The notes under the pieces were generated by a model. It did no database searches, was not told where the DNA came from, and worked only from the letters and a program-made list of their open reading frames with translations. 64,000 nt of DNA from Myxococcota bacterium (GTDB lineage Bacteria > Myxococcota_C > UBA6777): NCBI GenBank assembly GCA_023150835.1, contig JAKLKB010000019.1:3260-67259 (forward strand), read 5' to 3'. Shown here in pieces: positions 51,501 through 60,286 of the stretch. The translations under genes and the position numbers were made by a program. The first letter of the stretch is position 1, and each line of letters begins with the position of its first letter.

Positions 51501-52290
51501 GTCTGGAACGGGCCAAGCGGGTTATTTGGACGGTGATGCGGCGACGGCTCGTTTTCAATCGCCGCGTGGCTTGGTGTTTTCGCACTCTTCTCGGATGCTT
51601 TACGTTGCCGACACGCGAAACCATCGCATCCGCATCGTCGATCTCCAAGGAAAGGTGACGACCCTCGCAGGAGACGGAACAGCGGGCTTGCGTGATGGTG
51701 CGGCGATGCAAGCCAACTTTCGTGAGCCTCAAGGTCTTGCCCTCGATGAAGCCGCCAACCTCTTGTACGTAGCAGACACAGGCAACCACGTGATCCGCTT
51801 GATTGATCTCGCGGCAGGGCAAGTCAAAACCTACGCAGGAGACGGCACGTTGGGCTTTGTCGATGCAGACGCAACCAAGGCGCGTTTTGCCGCTCCTCAA
51901 GGTATCGCGTGGCAACAAGGGGTGGGGTTGCTTGTGGCGGATACGCAGAATGTGCGGATTCGGCTGGTGGATACCAAGCAGCAAGTTCGAACTGTCGCAG
52001 GAGCCGGCAAAGTCGCACGCACAGACGGCGAGGCGTTACGAGCCAACTTTCTCGAACCGATCGGCTTGTTGGTGGGGCGCGACAAACGCCTGTATATCAC
52101 CGATCAAACAAGCATCCGATGGTTGGAAAAGGGGCGCGTTCAAACCTTTGTGGGGGCGAGCTATGCAAGCTATCTCGACGGCGATATCTCTGTGGCTTCG
52201 TTTGGACAGATCTGGGGTCTGGTGCAACGCTACGACGGTGCCTTGGTTGCGGCAGATCAGGGATACCACCATCTGCGCTTGATCCAGTGA
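48529..52290 (+). CDS. Stig1-repeat lipoprotein with twelve NHL repeats
   Basis: 1253 residues from the ATG at 48529 with AAAGGG upstream; this start gives a proper signal peptide ending GVAC, while a start at 48184 would not. Twelve Stig1-type units (HCGACGxxC) at about 35-540, then one MopE-type unit (DGVDNDCDGMVDE) at about 590-603, then twelve NHL-type blades from about 605 to the end (GNLYVADAFNHRIRKIDAQG and variants). The first half parallels the whole preceding protein. NHL propellers bind proteins, glycans or nucleic acids; the partner is unknown. Probably a surface adhesin or sensor. Confidence 0.88.
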   Translation: MQQRIGVWGFWRGVMVLLWGMWGVACQPPQPSLLCETGKARCGEACVDVTQDPKHCGVCGAVCRSEERCDKGLCVLRCAAGTQDCAGNCVDILASEKHCGACAKACATGERCFLGRCVSACPPNLPDLCEGTCVDKRSDRKHCGACGEICAVGRVCQEGGCRCPIGQFLCGSTCVDPMTSTQHCGDCKRPCAEGQICASGTCVPSCPSATPTTCFGGCVDTQSHRLHCGGCGRVCLAGQSCSAGKCLCAEDITECGDRCVDLTSDYAHCGACGAACAGGQLCAFGGCVTSCPAATPTACFGGCVDTQSNRLHCGACGTACGAGQSCIQGKCVCPPNQKLCDGVCVDPRANFQHCGTCMQICAMGEVCGDAKCQIQCPAATATICFGGCVDLQSDTLHCGGCGKRCGFGTACEKGQCVCAVGFALCGGRCQDLQNARAHCGACGKACGPTESCVKGACEPVCLREAPTRCGALCVDTKQDARHCGSCDKACAQGERCRDGQCVPECPVGQTLCAGQCFDLQRSLQHCGTCGNACAAGSVCKAGRCDCVDGAVRSCYEAPAATKGVGPCVAGEQRCTAGVWGPCTGQVLPSIEIKDGVDNDCDGMVDESVQVQLFAGNSLLKNGGLLEARFHQPAQIVSDSAGNLYLADTANHMIRKIDPQGNVTTFAGTGVPAFKDGTALQATFQHPEDLAFDSKGNLYIADTGNHAIRMIDLQGNVKTIAGAGKSGFQDGSGGQALFFSPRGIAFDKNGTLFVADTGNHAIRKVDPQGQVSLIAGNGVAGFSDGTGKMAQFDEPTDLVIDSANNLYVADSQNHRIRKVDDKGVVTTFAGAGLADFLDGKAQQARFKAPRGLLLDGAGNLYVADAFNHRIRKIDAQGNVSTLAGTGNAGFKDDTGLNAQLYRPSGLALDNKGDLMIVDTENKRVRKLSLNTGIVTTLTGDDPRGFVDGSVGQAKFNRVSAVTTDLTNGDVFVADSENHRIRNVDPKGLTTTLSGTGQAGYLDGDAATARFQSPRGLVFSHSSRMLYVADTRNHRIRIVDLQGKVTTLAGDGTAGLRDGAAMQANFREPQGLALDEAANLLYVADTGNHVIRLIDLAAGQVKTYAGDGTLGFVDADATKARFAAPQGIAWQQGVGLLVADTQNVRIRLVDTKQQVRTVAGAGKVARTDGEALRANFLEPIGLLVGRDKRLYITDQTSIRWLEKGRVQTFVGASYASYLDGDISVASFGQIWGLVQRYDGALVAADQGYHHLRLIQ

Positions 52291-52297
52291 AGACAAA

Positions 52298-52319
52298 GAA
52301 AGGCACACAGTAGCCTTTC
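52298..52319. terminator. weak hairpin after the NHL lipoprotein gene
   Basis: GAAAGGC (52298-52304) pairs with GCCTTTC (52313-52319). There is no T run, so it may be only a 3' stabilising hairpin. Confidence 0.35.
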
Positions 52320-52344
52320 GCCGAAAAGAAATGGAGGTTGGTTC

Positions 52345-53118
52345 GTGGATATCTTGGTGATCTCTGTGGTTGCTTTTTTGGCGTCGGGGCTGACTCTTTT
52401 TTCTGGGTTTGGTTTGGGTACGCTCTTGATGCCGGTTGTTGCGCTTTTTTTCTCGGTTGACGTGGCGATCGCGATGACTGCGATGGTTCACTTGGCGAAC
52501 AACCTTTTTAAGGTTGTTTTGCTTGGCAAAGATGCGAACCGAGCGGTTCTTTGGAGGTTTGGGACGTCGGCTGTTCTGTTTGCTTTTCTTGGGGCGTTGG
52601 TGTTGGGGTGGCTGTCGGGGGCTGCTCCTGTTTTTGCGTATACGGTGTTTGGTCGATTGTTTCAGGTTTTTCCGATCAAGCTTGTTGTGGGTGTGTTGGT
52701 GCTGATGTTTGTTCTTTTGGAGTTATCGTCGTGGTTTGCATCTTTGGAGCTTGACAGAAAGTATCTTCCTCTTGGAGGGATGGTGAGCGGATTTTTTGGC
52801 GGGCTTTCAGGACATCAGGGGGCATTTCGCAGTATGTTTTTGTTGAAGGCGGGTTTGAGCAAAGAAGAATTTGTTGCGACAGGCGTGGTGTTGGCTGTTT
52901 TGGTCGACACGTCGAGGATGTTCGTTTACGGGTGGGGGATGATCGGCCAACAGCACGGCATCCGATGGACATTGATCATCGTGGCGTCTCTTTCGGCTTT
53001 TCTTGGGGCTTATTTGGGCGCGAAGTGGCTTCAAAAGGTGACGATCCGTTCGATTCAACTCGCTGTTTCGGCGCTTCTTATCTTGCTTGCTTTGGGGATG
53101 ATCGCGGGTGTGTTGTGA
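52345..53118 (+). CDS. TauE/SafE-family membrane permease
   Basis: 257 residues from a GTG seven bases after GGAGG. About eight hydrophobic segments and the TauE/SafE pattern of two related halves (GFGLGTLLMPVVALFF in the first, GLSGHQGAFRSMFLL in the second). The family exports sulfite, sulfonates or related organosulfur compounds; the substrate cannot be told here. It converges on the minus-strand gene ending at 53145. Confidence 0.88.
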   Translation: MDILVISVVAFLASGLTLFSGFGLGTLLMPVVALFFSVDVAIAMTAMVHLANNLFKVVLLGKDANRAVLWRFGTSAVLFAFLGALVLGWLSGAAPVFAYTVFGRLFQVFPIKLVVGVLVLMFVLLELSSWFASLELDRKYLPLGGMVSGFFGGLSGHQGAFRSMFLLKAGLSKEEFVATGVVLAVLVDTSRMFVYGWGMIGQQHGIRWTLIIVASLSAFLGAYLGAKWLQKVTIRSIQLAVSALLILLALGMIAGVL

Positions 53119-53144
53119 TCGTGGGAGGCGGATGGAGGGCTGTG

Positions 53145-54224
53145 TTAGGGGGTGGCTTGGCGGAGGGTGCCGTTTTCGAGGTCGCGGATGGGGGTTCCGT
53201 CGGCGGTATTGCTGAATTGGATGCCACCGCCGCGTTCAGCGGCAGTGGTTAGGCTTGGGGACATCTCAAAGCCCCATGCCTTGAGCAAGGCGATCGGGTC
53301 GATGAATTGTTGTTCGCCTTGGGCAGCGAGGCGACTCAGGCGGCCCGACATCTCGACATTTTGGACGACACCGCCGCGAACATCGAGGTGGCCCATGTAG
53401 AGGACGCGCTTTCCGCGTGCGAGAGCAGGGTTGGTGAGGATCACACGGCCTTCTTCGTCTCGGCGCGCCGCAGGGAGGGCGTGGATCGAACCATCCGAAA
53501 GGATGGCGAAGTTGTTGGCCCACTTTTGTCCTGAGCTACCGCGTGCGTAGATATCTTCGTGCATTCCTTCGTCGTAGTGTGCTGCGATATCACCTGTACC
53601 CCCCGCACGACGGTCATAATCGATGCGCGTCATGCGTTGTCCACCCGGGCCCAGTTCGCTGCGCGGTGTGATCACGTTGTATTCGCTTGGATCGTTTTTA
53701 TCGTCTTGGAGGGCTTTGGGCGTGATCTCGGTGTAGTCAAAGCGCATATTGCCGGAGGGTTTGGACATGGAGGGATAATCGCTGTAGACGCCTTTGACTT
53801 CGCCGCTGCTGCTGCGTTTGGTGTCGTTGACATCAAAGGGTTCGAGTCCACTTGCGTAGGCTTTGGAGAGGAGTTCTTTGACGGCTGCGGGGATCGGGGT
53901 TCCACCGAAACTGGTGTCGCGGATGGTCTTGGCTTCTTCGAGAGATTCGGGTCGGATCAACTCACCTGCAAGCATGGGGAAGCGGACGCCTGCTTGTTGG
54001 GCTTCGTTGAAGGCTTCGAGGGTGGTGCGGTAGCCTGAGCGGTCAAAGCTGTTGCCTTGGACGTTGATGTTTTTGGCTTGCAAGACGGCATCGCGGATCG
54101 CGTTCATCTCGCCGGCATCGACGGACTTTCCAGCCGAGGCCACAGCTTTTTGGATATCTTGGGCGTCGAGCATCCCATCGCGGGTAAGCTGGCGCAGGGT
54201 GTCTTTGACTTGGCGAACAGACAT
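53145..54224 (-). CDS. unknown protein with N-terminal helical module
   Basis: 359 residues, ATG with AGGAG upstream, no signal peptide. The first 45 residues (LTRDGMLDAQDIQKAVASAG ... VDAGEMNAIRDAVLQ) form a helical pair also seen at the N terminus of the protein at 57277-58275. The rest is polar; GKRVLYMGHLDVRGGVVQNV and the following SGRL resemble a short C-terminal domain found in some secreted toxin-like proteins, but the match is only by eye. No family recognised. Positioned with two other leaderless proteins on the same strand. Confidence 0.65.
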   Translation of the reverse strand: MSVRQVKDTLRQLTRDGMLDAQDIQKAVASAGKSVDAGEMNAIRDAVLQAKNINVQGNSFDRSGYRTTLEAFNEAQQAGVRFPMLAGELIRPESLEEAKTIRDTSFGGTPIPAAVKELLSKAYASGLEPFDVNDTKRSSSGEVKGVYSDYPSMSKPSGNMRFDYTEITPKALQDDKNDPSEYNVITPRSELGPGGQRMTRIDYDRRAGGTGDIAAHYDEGMHEDIYARGSSGQKWANNFAILSDGSIHALPAARRDEEGRVILTNPALARGKRVLYMGHLDVRGGVVQNVEMSGRLSRLAAQGEQQFIDPIALLKAWGFEMSPSLTTAAERGGGIQFSNTADGTPIRDLENGTLRQATP

Positions 54225-54244
54225 CTTTGGCTCCTGTAGGTGTC

Positions 54245-54434
54245 ATACGAGATCCGAGAGAAGTGTGTTTGAAGGGTAGGTGCGATCCGCTGTAGACGCC
54301 CTGTTGTTGGGCAGCCACATACGCTTGGTGGGGGGATCGGTACCGCGCCAACGAGCGATCCGCTATAGACGCCCTGTTGTTGGGCAGGGGGCTGCCCCTA
54401 CGTGTTTTAATCGCACACCTTGGTGGATTTCGTG
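54245..54434 (+). mobile_element. MITE-like palindromic element, copy E (internally duplicated)
   Basis: Begins ATACGAGATCCG and ends GGATTTCGTGTCAC. It is about 75 bases longer than the other copies because GCGATCCGCTRTAGACGCCC and following bases occur twice (from 54282 and from 54355, period 73). It separates two genes of the leaderless-protein cluster. Confidence 0.85.
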
Positions 54435-54453
54435 TCACTTGTTGGTTTGGTGG

Positions 54454-57117
54454 TTAGGGGCGTCCGTCGCGCAACAGCGTCAGCGCGAGATCACCTTTGC
54501 TCATCTCGGAGTTGACCCATTTGGTGGAGAAGCCTGCACGGTCGGCTTCACGGGTCACGCGATTGCCGCGTAGGTCGGCGATAAACTCTTGGGCGCGGCG
54601 GAATTCACCCCACACAAACTCGGTCATACGCTGATCTTCGAGCAGTTGTGTGTGCTTGCCACCGTCTTGGTTGAGGTTGGAAGCAGAGAAGGCCGTCTCA
54701 CCGAGGGGTTGGCTGGTGTTTGCATCAAAGGTCAGCGCGGAGCCTCGGGCTTTGGCAAAGTCGTTGAGGGCCGAGAAGAAAGCGTCTTGTTCGGACTTTG
54801 GTTTGGCCAAGGTCTCGCGCAGAAGGTTGTGGAATGTTGCGGGTGCATCGGTGTTTTTGGCGAGGCCGCGTTCGACGGCGTAATCCATAAACAGGCCGCC
54901 GCGTGCGTTTTGTACGGCTGCTTGGGCTTTTTCGATGGCTTCCACGAAAGGCTTTTCATAACCGAGTTCGATCTGCACTTCGTTGACGACGGTGGCATGG
55001 AACATCTTGTCGGGTGATACGGGCTTGGCACCCGAACGCTCTTCGGGGGTGAGGTTTTTCCACGTTTCGGGGGTGTAGTATTCGCTGACATCAAAGGTGT
55101 CGATCAAGAAGTTCCAGTTGGTGCGGTCGTTTCCAGCGTAGGCTTTGCGCATATTGTCGAAGGAGAGCGTACAGGCCGAAGTGCCAGAGGCTTCGATTTG
55201 GCGGTGGAGGATATCGAGGTGTTCGTTGACGAGGTGGGTGCGCAGACCGCGCATGGCGGCGTCTTTGTCGGTGGCGTTTTGGAGGGCGTTTTTGCCGTTG
55301 TCGTTGGCGTATTTGGAGAGATCTTGGATGAAGGCGTCTTTGTCGGGGCCTGCGAGGATCTGATCGAATTTTTGCAAGAAGGGTCCGACGGTTTGGATCT
55401 TTTTGAGTTCGGGATAACGCTCGCGCATAAAGGACAAGGTTTCTGCAGGGAAATTCATCCCACGAGATTCGGGGCCACGAGCGCCTGCGATATCGCGGCG
55501 GCTGTTGTCCATCAGGGCGGAGAATTCGTCGTAGGCGCTTTGGATCTCGTTTGCGACGACATCGCGCTTGGCGGCTTCGAGTTTGTTGGCAGTGACGGCG
55601 TTATCGGGCCAAAGTTGTTTGAGGGTGTCGAGGGTGACGCCGCTTTGAGCGAGCGAGGGATCGAGGGCGATCAGTTTGTCTTTGCAACGTTCGACAAAAG
55701 CGCTGCGATCAAGCAGGCTGGTTCCAAGTTGACGGATCTTGTCGGCCTCGGGGCCGGAGAATCCGCCTTTTTGCAAGAGGTCAAGGGTTTCGCGGATCTT
55801 GGGTTCGCCTGTGTTGCGAAAGAGGTCGACGGTCGAACTGCGCGAGGTTTCGTTGAGGTGGAAGCGGCTACGGGTTGAACGTACATGGGCTTTGTCTTCG
55901 AGCAAGAGCACATCTTTGTGCTCGCCGATATCGGGAAGTGCGCCTTTTTCGTTGAGAGCGTTGTAGACGATGCCCATCGCTTCGATGGGTTTGGGGGTTC
56001 CGCCCCATTCCCATGTGGACATCCCGCTGCGGATGGTTTCGTCAAGGCCGTTGACATCGGCTTCGGAAGGGTTGTCTTTGCGGACGTCGGCTTTGTCGGC
56101 GGCTTTCATCCCGCTTTCATCGACGTTGGAGCCGACTTTGGATTGGATCAGCACGCGCCGAACACCGCTTGGTTCGGGGGTTGGTTCATCGCGGCGGATG
56201 CGTGCGCGAACGGACATATCGTTGTTGAGCAGAGAAAAATCTTTGGTGTCGTAATAAGTGTCTTCGTTGTAGTCGGTCCCAAGGGAGACTTCGTGCTGTC
56301 CGCTGCGTTCGTCGAGTTCCATTCGGCCTGATTCGACGGTGAGCGAGATGTGAGGATTGGCTTCGCGGACGCGGTGTGCATCGCTGTCCCAACGCATCTC
56401 ATCGAGGCTCATTCCGTTGTAGCCGATGGTAAAGGCTTCGGCATCTTTGGCTTTTTGCATACGATCAAGGGCGCTTCTGCCGCTGCGGTCGGTGCGCAAA
56501 AGCTCGACAAGCTGGTCTTTGTTGAGACCATCAAGGCGGCGGACGGATTCGAACTCTTGACCATTTCGACCGACTTGTGGGCGCATCCCTGCGAAGGTGG
56601 TGGCGCTCATAAACGGCACACCTTCGAGCGGATCAGCTTGTACGGGATCACGAGACAGCAAAAGGCCGAGTACACTGGTGGAACCTTCGGTGCGTGTGGC
56701 TTTTCCGAAGGGTGTGTAACCAGAGGCATAGCGATGTTCGGTTCGATCGAGTCCAAGGGCTTTTCCGAGCTCGCTCGAAGCGCGCAGATCGACGGCGGTT
56801 CCAGCTTTGACTTTGGAGGTATCTTTGACGATATCATCGAGGGCTTGCATCAGGTCGCTGAAATAGGAGCGGATATCTTTTCCGGCGGGGAGTCCGACTT
56901 CTTGGGCGACTTGTGCGGGGTTGGAACGGTATCGATCAAAGAAAGCGTTGAGTTGATCGCTGTTTTTGATCTCTTGGGCGTGGGAGCCTTCGCCGACTTT
57001 GATGGAAACGCCCTTTTTTTCGAGTTCTTGGCCGACGGCTTTGAGCCATGCGTCGCGGTTTTGTCCGATCAGGTCTTTGCGGAACTCGTAGCCGTATTTG
57101 GTGTGGATCGTGGACAT
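54454..57117 (-). CDS. large leaderless protein, possible CYTH-like domain, function unknown
   Basis: 887 residues from the ATG at 57117, six bases after AAAGGC. No signal peptide or membrane segment. Mostly helical and charged. Around residues 280-340 TYYDTKDFSLLNNDMSVRAR followed by IRRDE and VLIQSKVG resembles the YYDTxDxxL...LRxRxR...K pattern of CYTH/triphosphate-tunnel proteins; this is suggestive only. I recognise no other domain. The size, lack of a leader and its neighbours make a secreted effector or a cytoplasmic scaffold possible. Confidence 0.65.
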   Translation of the reverse strand: MSTIHTKYGYEFRKDLIGQNRDAWLKAVGQELEKKGVSIKVGEGSHAQEIKNSDQLNAFFDRYRSNPAQVAQEVGLPAGKDIRSYFSDLMQALDDIVKDTSKVKAGTAVDLRASSELGKALGLDRTEHRYASGYTPFGKATRTEGSTSVLGLLLSRDPVQADPLEGVPFMSATTFAGMRPQVGRNGQEFESVRRLDGLNKDQLVELLRTDRSGRSALDRMQKAKDAEAFTIGYNGMSLDEMRWDSDAHRVREANPHISLTVESGRMELDERSGQHEVSLGTDYNEDTYYDTKDFSLLNNDMSVRARIRRDEPTPEPSGVRRVLIQSKVGSNVDESGMKAADKADVRKDNPSEADVNGLDETIRSGMSTWEWGGTPKPIEAMGIVYNALNEKGALPDIGEHKDVLLLEDKAHVRSTRSRFHLNETSRSSTVDLFRNTGEPKIRETLDLLQKGGFSGPEADKIRQLGTSLLDRSAFVERCKDKLIALDPSLAQSGVTLDTLKQLWPDNAVTANKLEAAKRDVVANEIQSAYDEFSALMDNSRRDIAGARGPESRGMNFPAETLSFMRERYPELKKIQTVGPFLQKFDQILAGPDKDAFIQDLSKYANDNGKNALQNATDKDAAMRGLRTHLVNEHLDILHRQIEASGTSACTLSFDNMRKAYAGNDRTNWNFLIDTFDVSEYYTPETWKNLTPEERSGAKPVSPDKMFHATVVNEVQIELGYEKPFVEAIEKAQAAVQNARGGLFMDYAVERGLAKNTDAPATFHNLLRETLAKPKSEQDAFFSALNDFAKARGSALTFDANTSQPLGETAFSASNLNQDGGKHTQLLEDQRMTEFVWGEFRRAQEFIADLRGNRVTREADRAGFSTKWVNSEMSKGDLALTLLRDGRP

Positions 57118-57276
57118 CGTGGGCCTTTCTTTTTGAAACAAGCGCCAACGCGCCCTTCCTTCGGGGAGAATGGGGCGGTATGGTGGTGGGTCGTGTGGGC
57201 GCTTTGTTTGGAGGTGTGTCGCGTTTGGGAAACTGTCTTGCGTTATCGGATCGAATTGGAAAAAGTTTCGGCGCTC

Positions 57277-58275
57277 TTAGCGTTGGACGTCGATCTTCCA
57301 CATCCGCTGATCTCCGTCAGAGACCATCCAAAGGGTGTTTTCTCCGTCAAAGGACAGCCCTTCTGGCTTGGCGTGTTTGGGCAGATCGAGCGTTGTATGC
57401 CCGAGGTATTCGAGTTCGACCTGTTCGAGCAGCGCGCCCGGGGCTGAGCGATGGCGAGATTGGATCGCCAACTCGGCGATGGTGCGGGACTCATCGCTGA
57501 GAAGGAAGAGGTGGCCGGTTTTGGGGCAGATGGCGATATCGCTGAGATCGGCGAGGTGTTCTTTGACTTCGTTGGGCAGTTTGAGCAGGTGGGCGGTGGT
57601 CAGGTCAGGGAGTGCAAAGATACCGATCTGGCGGGGTTCTCCTTCGTGGATGGCGACAATGTGTTGTTTGCCATCGGCGGAAAAGCGCGCAGGAAGGATA
57701 TCAAGACCTTCCCATCCTTTGTTGTGGGTGTCGCCGAGGGTCGGCAGGCGACCGAGCCGTTCGGCCTCTCCGAGCTTGGGGTGGCCTTTTTTGTCGAAGG
57801 AGAGGGGGACGGCGTACACAGCCCGCGAGTCTTCGGAGAGTGTGTAGGCGGTTTTGCCATCTTCGGACAAGCAAAGCCCTTCGATACCTTGGGCGGCTTT
57901 GTGTTTGGAGCCGATCTGTTTGGTGGTTTCGCCTTGGTGGGTTTGATAGAACAGGCCCTTGTCGTCGTCTGCGATCAGCCAACCTTTTTTGGTGCGGATG
58001 ACGCCGCTGGCTTCTTTGGAGCCGAGGGCGTGTTCTTCGGTGATGCGGAGTTGGGCGTGGGTTGGGAGGGGTCGCGAAAGGCTTTTGTAAAGTTGTCGGA
58101 TGTCTGTTTCTTCGAGTGCATCGCGATGTTGGCGTACAAAGTCATCGACGAGAGCGCGTTCTTTGGGGGATACGGTGGTTCCTGCGGCTTGGCGGAGCGC
58201 GCTAATCTCTTTTTGAGACAAGTGAGGCTTGGAACCCAAGGCGAGAAGCTGTTGTTGGAGGCGTTGAACAGACAT
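57277..58275 (-). CDS. SdiA-regulated-type beta-propeller protein with N-terminal helical module
   Basis: 332 residues, ATG with AAGGG upstream, no signal peptide. Residues 1-48 (LSQKEISALRQAAGTTVSPKE) form the helical pair shared with the protein at 53145-54224. The rest is a propeller of the SdiA-regulated/esterase-like-phytase type: GIEGLCLSEDGKTAYTLSED, KGWEGLDIL, GHLFLLSDESRTIAEL and KPEGLSFDGENTLWMVSD. Family function is unsettled; other members are exported, so the absence of a leader here is notable. Confidence 0.8.
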   Translation of the reverse strand: MSVQRLQQQLLALGSKPHLSQKEISALRQAAGTTVSPKERALVDDFVRQHRDALEETDIRQLYKSLSRPLPTHAQLRITEEHALGSKEASGVIRTKKGWLIADDDKGLFYQTHQGETTKQIGSKHKAAQGIEGLCLSEDGKTAYTLSEDSRAVYAVPLSFDKKGHPKLGEAERLGRLPTLGDTHNKGWEGLDILPARFSADGKQHIVAIHEGEPRQIGIFALPDLTTAHLLKLPNEVKEHLADLSDIAICPKTGHLFLLSDESRTIAELAIQSRHRSAPGALLEQVELEYLGHTTLDLPKHAKPEGLSFDGENTLWMVSDGDQRMWKIDVQR

Positions 58276-58490
58276 GTTGGATGCCCTTGTCGTGCAAAGT
58301 GGGGAGAGTGTTCGGTGGATTGGACGACAAGTCGATGTTTCATGTCAAGGATTTTTTGTCACGCGATTGTCACATGATTGCAGGCGAGATGTTTCACAAG
58401 CGGGGCGGGAAGAAGAGGGCGATGATCTCGATAGGAGTGACGCAGTATAATTCGCGGAAGGGTTGTTTTTGGGGTGGGTTGTCTCGGTGC

Positions 58491-59165
58491 TCAGGTGGCT
58501 TTTTGTGCGACGAGGCGGTATTCAAAGCGCAAAGCCCCGTTGAGAAGGACTTGTTTGAGTTGGCAGCCGCTGGACCATTGGATCTGGATGCGGCCTTCAA
58601 AGCGGTTGTTGAACTTGTTGCCTTGGAGTTGGCCGGTGCCGCTGATGTAGCTTTCTTCGACGCGGACACATTCGATGTTGGGGATGCCTTTGAGGCGCAT
58701 GGGTTCGCGGATACCGAGGGTGAATTGAAGGCGCGTGCCATCAATAAACCCTTCGAGTTTCACAGATTCACCGGCGGCGGAGGCTTCGACATCAAAGCGA
58801 TTGTTGGCGGTTTGGTTGAGTTGGGGCATGGTGATCGAGGCGGTGCCTGAGGTGGCTCTGAGAGGGCAGATCCTGTAATCGGTGCATAGGCAAAGTCGTT
58901 TGTTGGAAGCGGTGCATCCGTCGTTTCGGATGTCAACGGTGAGGGCGCCATCTTGGCTTTCAAAGACGCCTGTTTCTTTTTGGGGCAGTTCTGCGCCGCC
59001 AAGCAACAAACGAAGCTCGGAAAACTGGAGGTTGTAATTGCCGGGGATGGCTTTGGCGACTTCGGGATCGATGGGAGTGGGGATCGGGTTGAGGCCCACA
59101 CACCCGATGTATAGGGGAAGATAGAGAACGACAAAAAGCAAAGACACAAAGCGAAAGGTGTGCAT
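58491..59165 (-). CDS. putative lipoprotein, function unknown
   Basis: 224 residues from the ATG at 59165, five bases after GGAGG. Lipobox YIGC (Cys22). A beta-rich body has four to six cysteines (DGCTASNKRLCLCTDYRICP) and a tail ending FEYRLVAQKAT. No family recognised. A longer frame to 59405 lacks a signal and was rejected. Confidence 0.75.
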   Translation of the reverse strand: MHTFRFVSLLFVVLYLPLYIGCVGLNPIPTPIDPEVAKAIPGNYNLQFSELRLLLGGAELPQKETGVFESQDGALTVDIRNDGCTASNKRLCLCTDYRICPLRATSGTASITMPQLNQTANNRFDVEASAAGESVKLEGFIDGTRLQFTLGIREPMRLKGIPNIECVRVEESYISGTGQLQGNKFNNRFEGRIQIQWSSGCQLKQVLLNGALRFEYRLVAQKAT

Positions 59166-59325
59166 GAAGACCTCCTTGATCGGTTGGACAGCCACACAAC
59201 AACATAGGCGATCTTTTGTTGTGTGCCAAATCTTTGTGGACGCCTTCTGTTTGGGAAAAAGTTTCTTGTTGGATCTTGCGTGGTGGGCATTGACGCGGCG
59301 CTGGTTGAGGGAGGTCAACACCAAG

Positions 59326-60271
59326 ATGCTTTCAGGATACCCTGTAAAGCCGCGAAATACAAAAGAGAAAGCAACTTTAGAATTCAGCCTTTCAGCCAAA
59401 ACCAAATCTGCGGTTCGCTACGAAAGCACATACAACCCAAGGGACGAGGCGTGGGCAGGAAAAGCAGGGCGGCCTTGGAATCCCGGTCTGGTGATCTATG
59501 CCCATTCGGACGGCGGATTTTCTGTTTGGGATCCAGCGCGTAATTATTGGAAAAAGAAAGGGAACGTAGACGTCCAAGAGCGCCTTCCTGCATACGTTTT
59601 TACTGCATCGGAGGTGTGGGATGGTTTGTGGGTGGATGAAGACGGCCAACGGCGCACACCGATCTGTAACGGTTTGTTGTACGATTGGGCGAGTTGGATA
59701 CGAGAAAAAGGAAAAGAAGCGGACGCGATGCCAACAATGGCTGCAAGCGCACCCCGACGCGGCGAGGCCTCGCGATTATTGGTCTCCGTTTCGCTCGGCG
59801 TTGGCGGAGGGATTTCGAAATCTTTGCGCTTACGGTGCCATGTACGAACCTTCGGGCCAAGTCGATCATTTTGTGAGTTGGGACGAAGATCCGAGCCTTG
59901 CTTTTCGGTGGGAGAATTATCGCTACGCATCGGGTTGGTTGAATGCAAGCAAAAAAAACCTTCGATCTTCGGATCTGTTGGATCCTTTTATCGTGCAGGA
60001 TGGTTGGTTTGAGATATCTCTGCCTTCTCTTCAGTTGTTGGTTTCTGCCTCGATTCCTCCAACCATCAGGGCCAAAGCAGAGAATTTGTTGACACGCCTT
60101 CATTTGCGCGATGATGAGCGCGTGATTCGTCAACGTCGTGTGTGGCTTGATCTGTATGAAAAAGGAGATCTGAGTTTGTCAGGCTTGCGTGTGATGGCTC
60201 CGCTGGTTGCGGATGCGGTGGAAAAGCAGGCCAAAAATTGCGTCTCGAATAAGAGTGACGCAGTTCGATAG
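59326..60271 (+). pseudogene. HNH-like nuclease gene with a frameshift
   Basis: Two overlapping frames give one protein of about 314 residues if one A is removed from the AAAAA run at 59705-59709: the 5' part (from ATG 59326, behind GGGAGG) ends in WASWIREK and the 3' part continues WLQAHPDAARPRDYW. The joined product has CAYGAMYEPSGQVDHFVSWDED ... WENYRYASGWLNASK, which fits HNH-type nucleases (Cys, then DH, then a W-NY-N-K core), followed by DPF and GWFEI. The original N-terminal half has no known domain. It could be a true inactivating frameshift, a sequencing error in a homopolymer, or slippery translation. Confidence 0.7.
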
Positions 60272-60286
60272 CTTTTGTGGGGTGTC

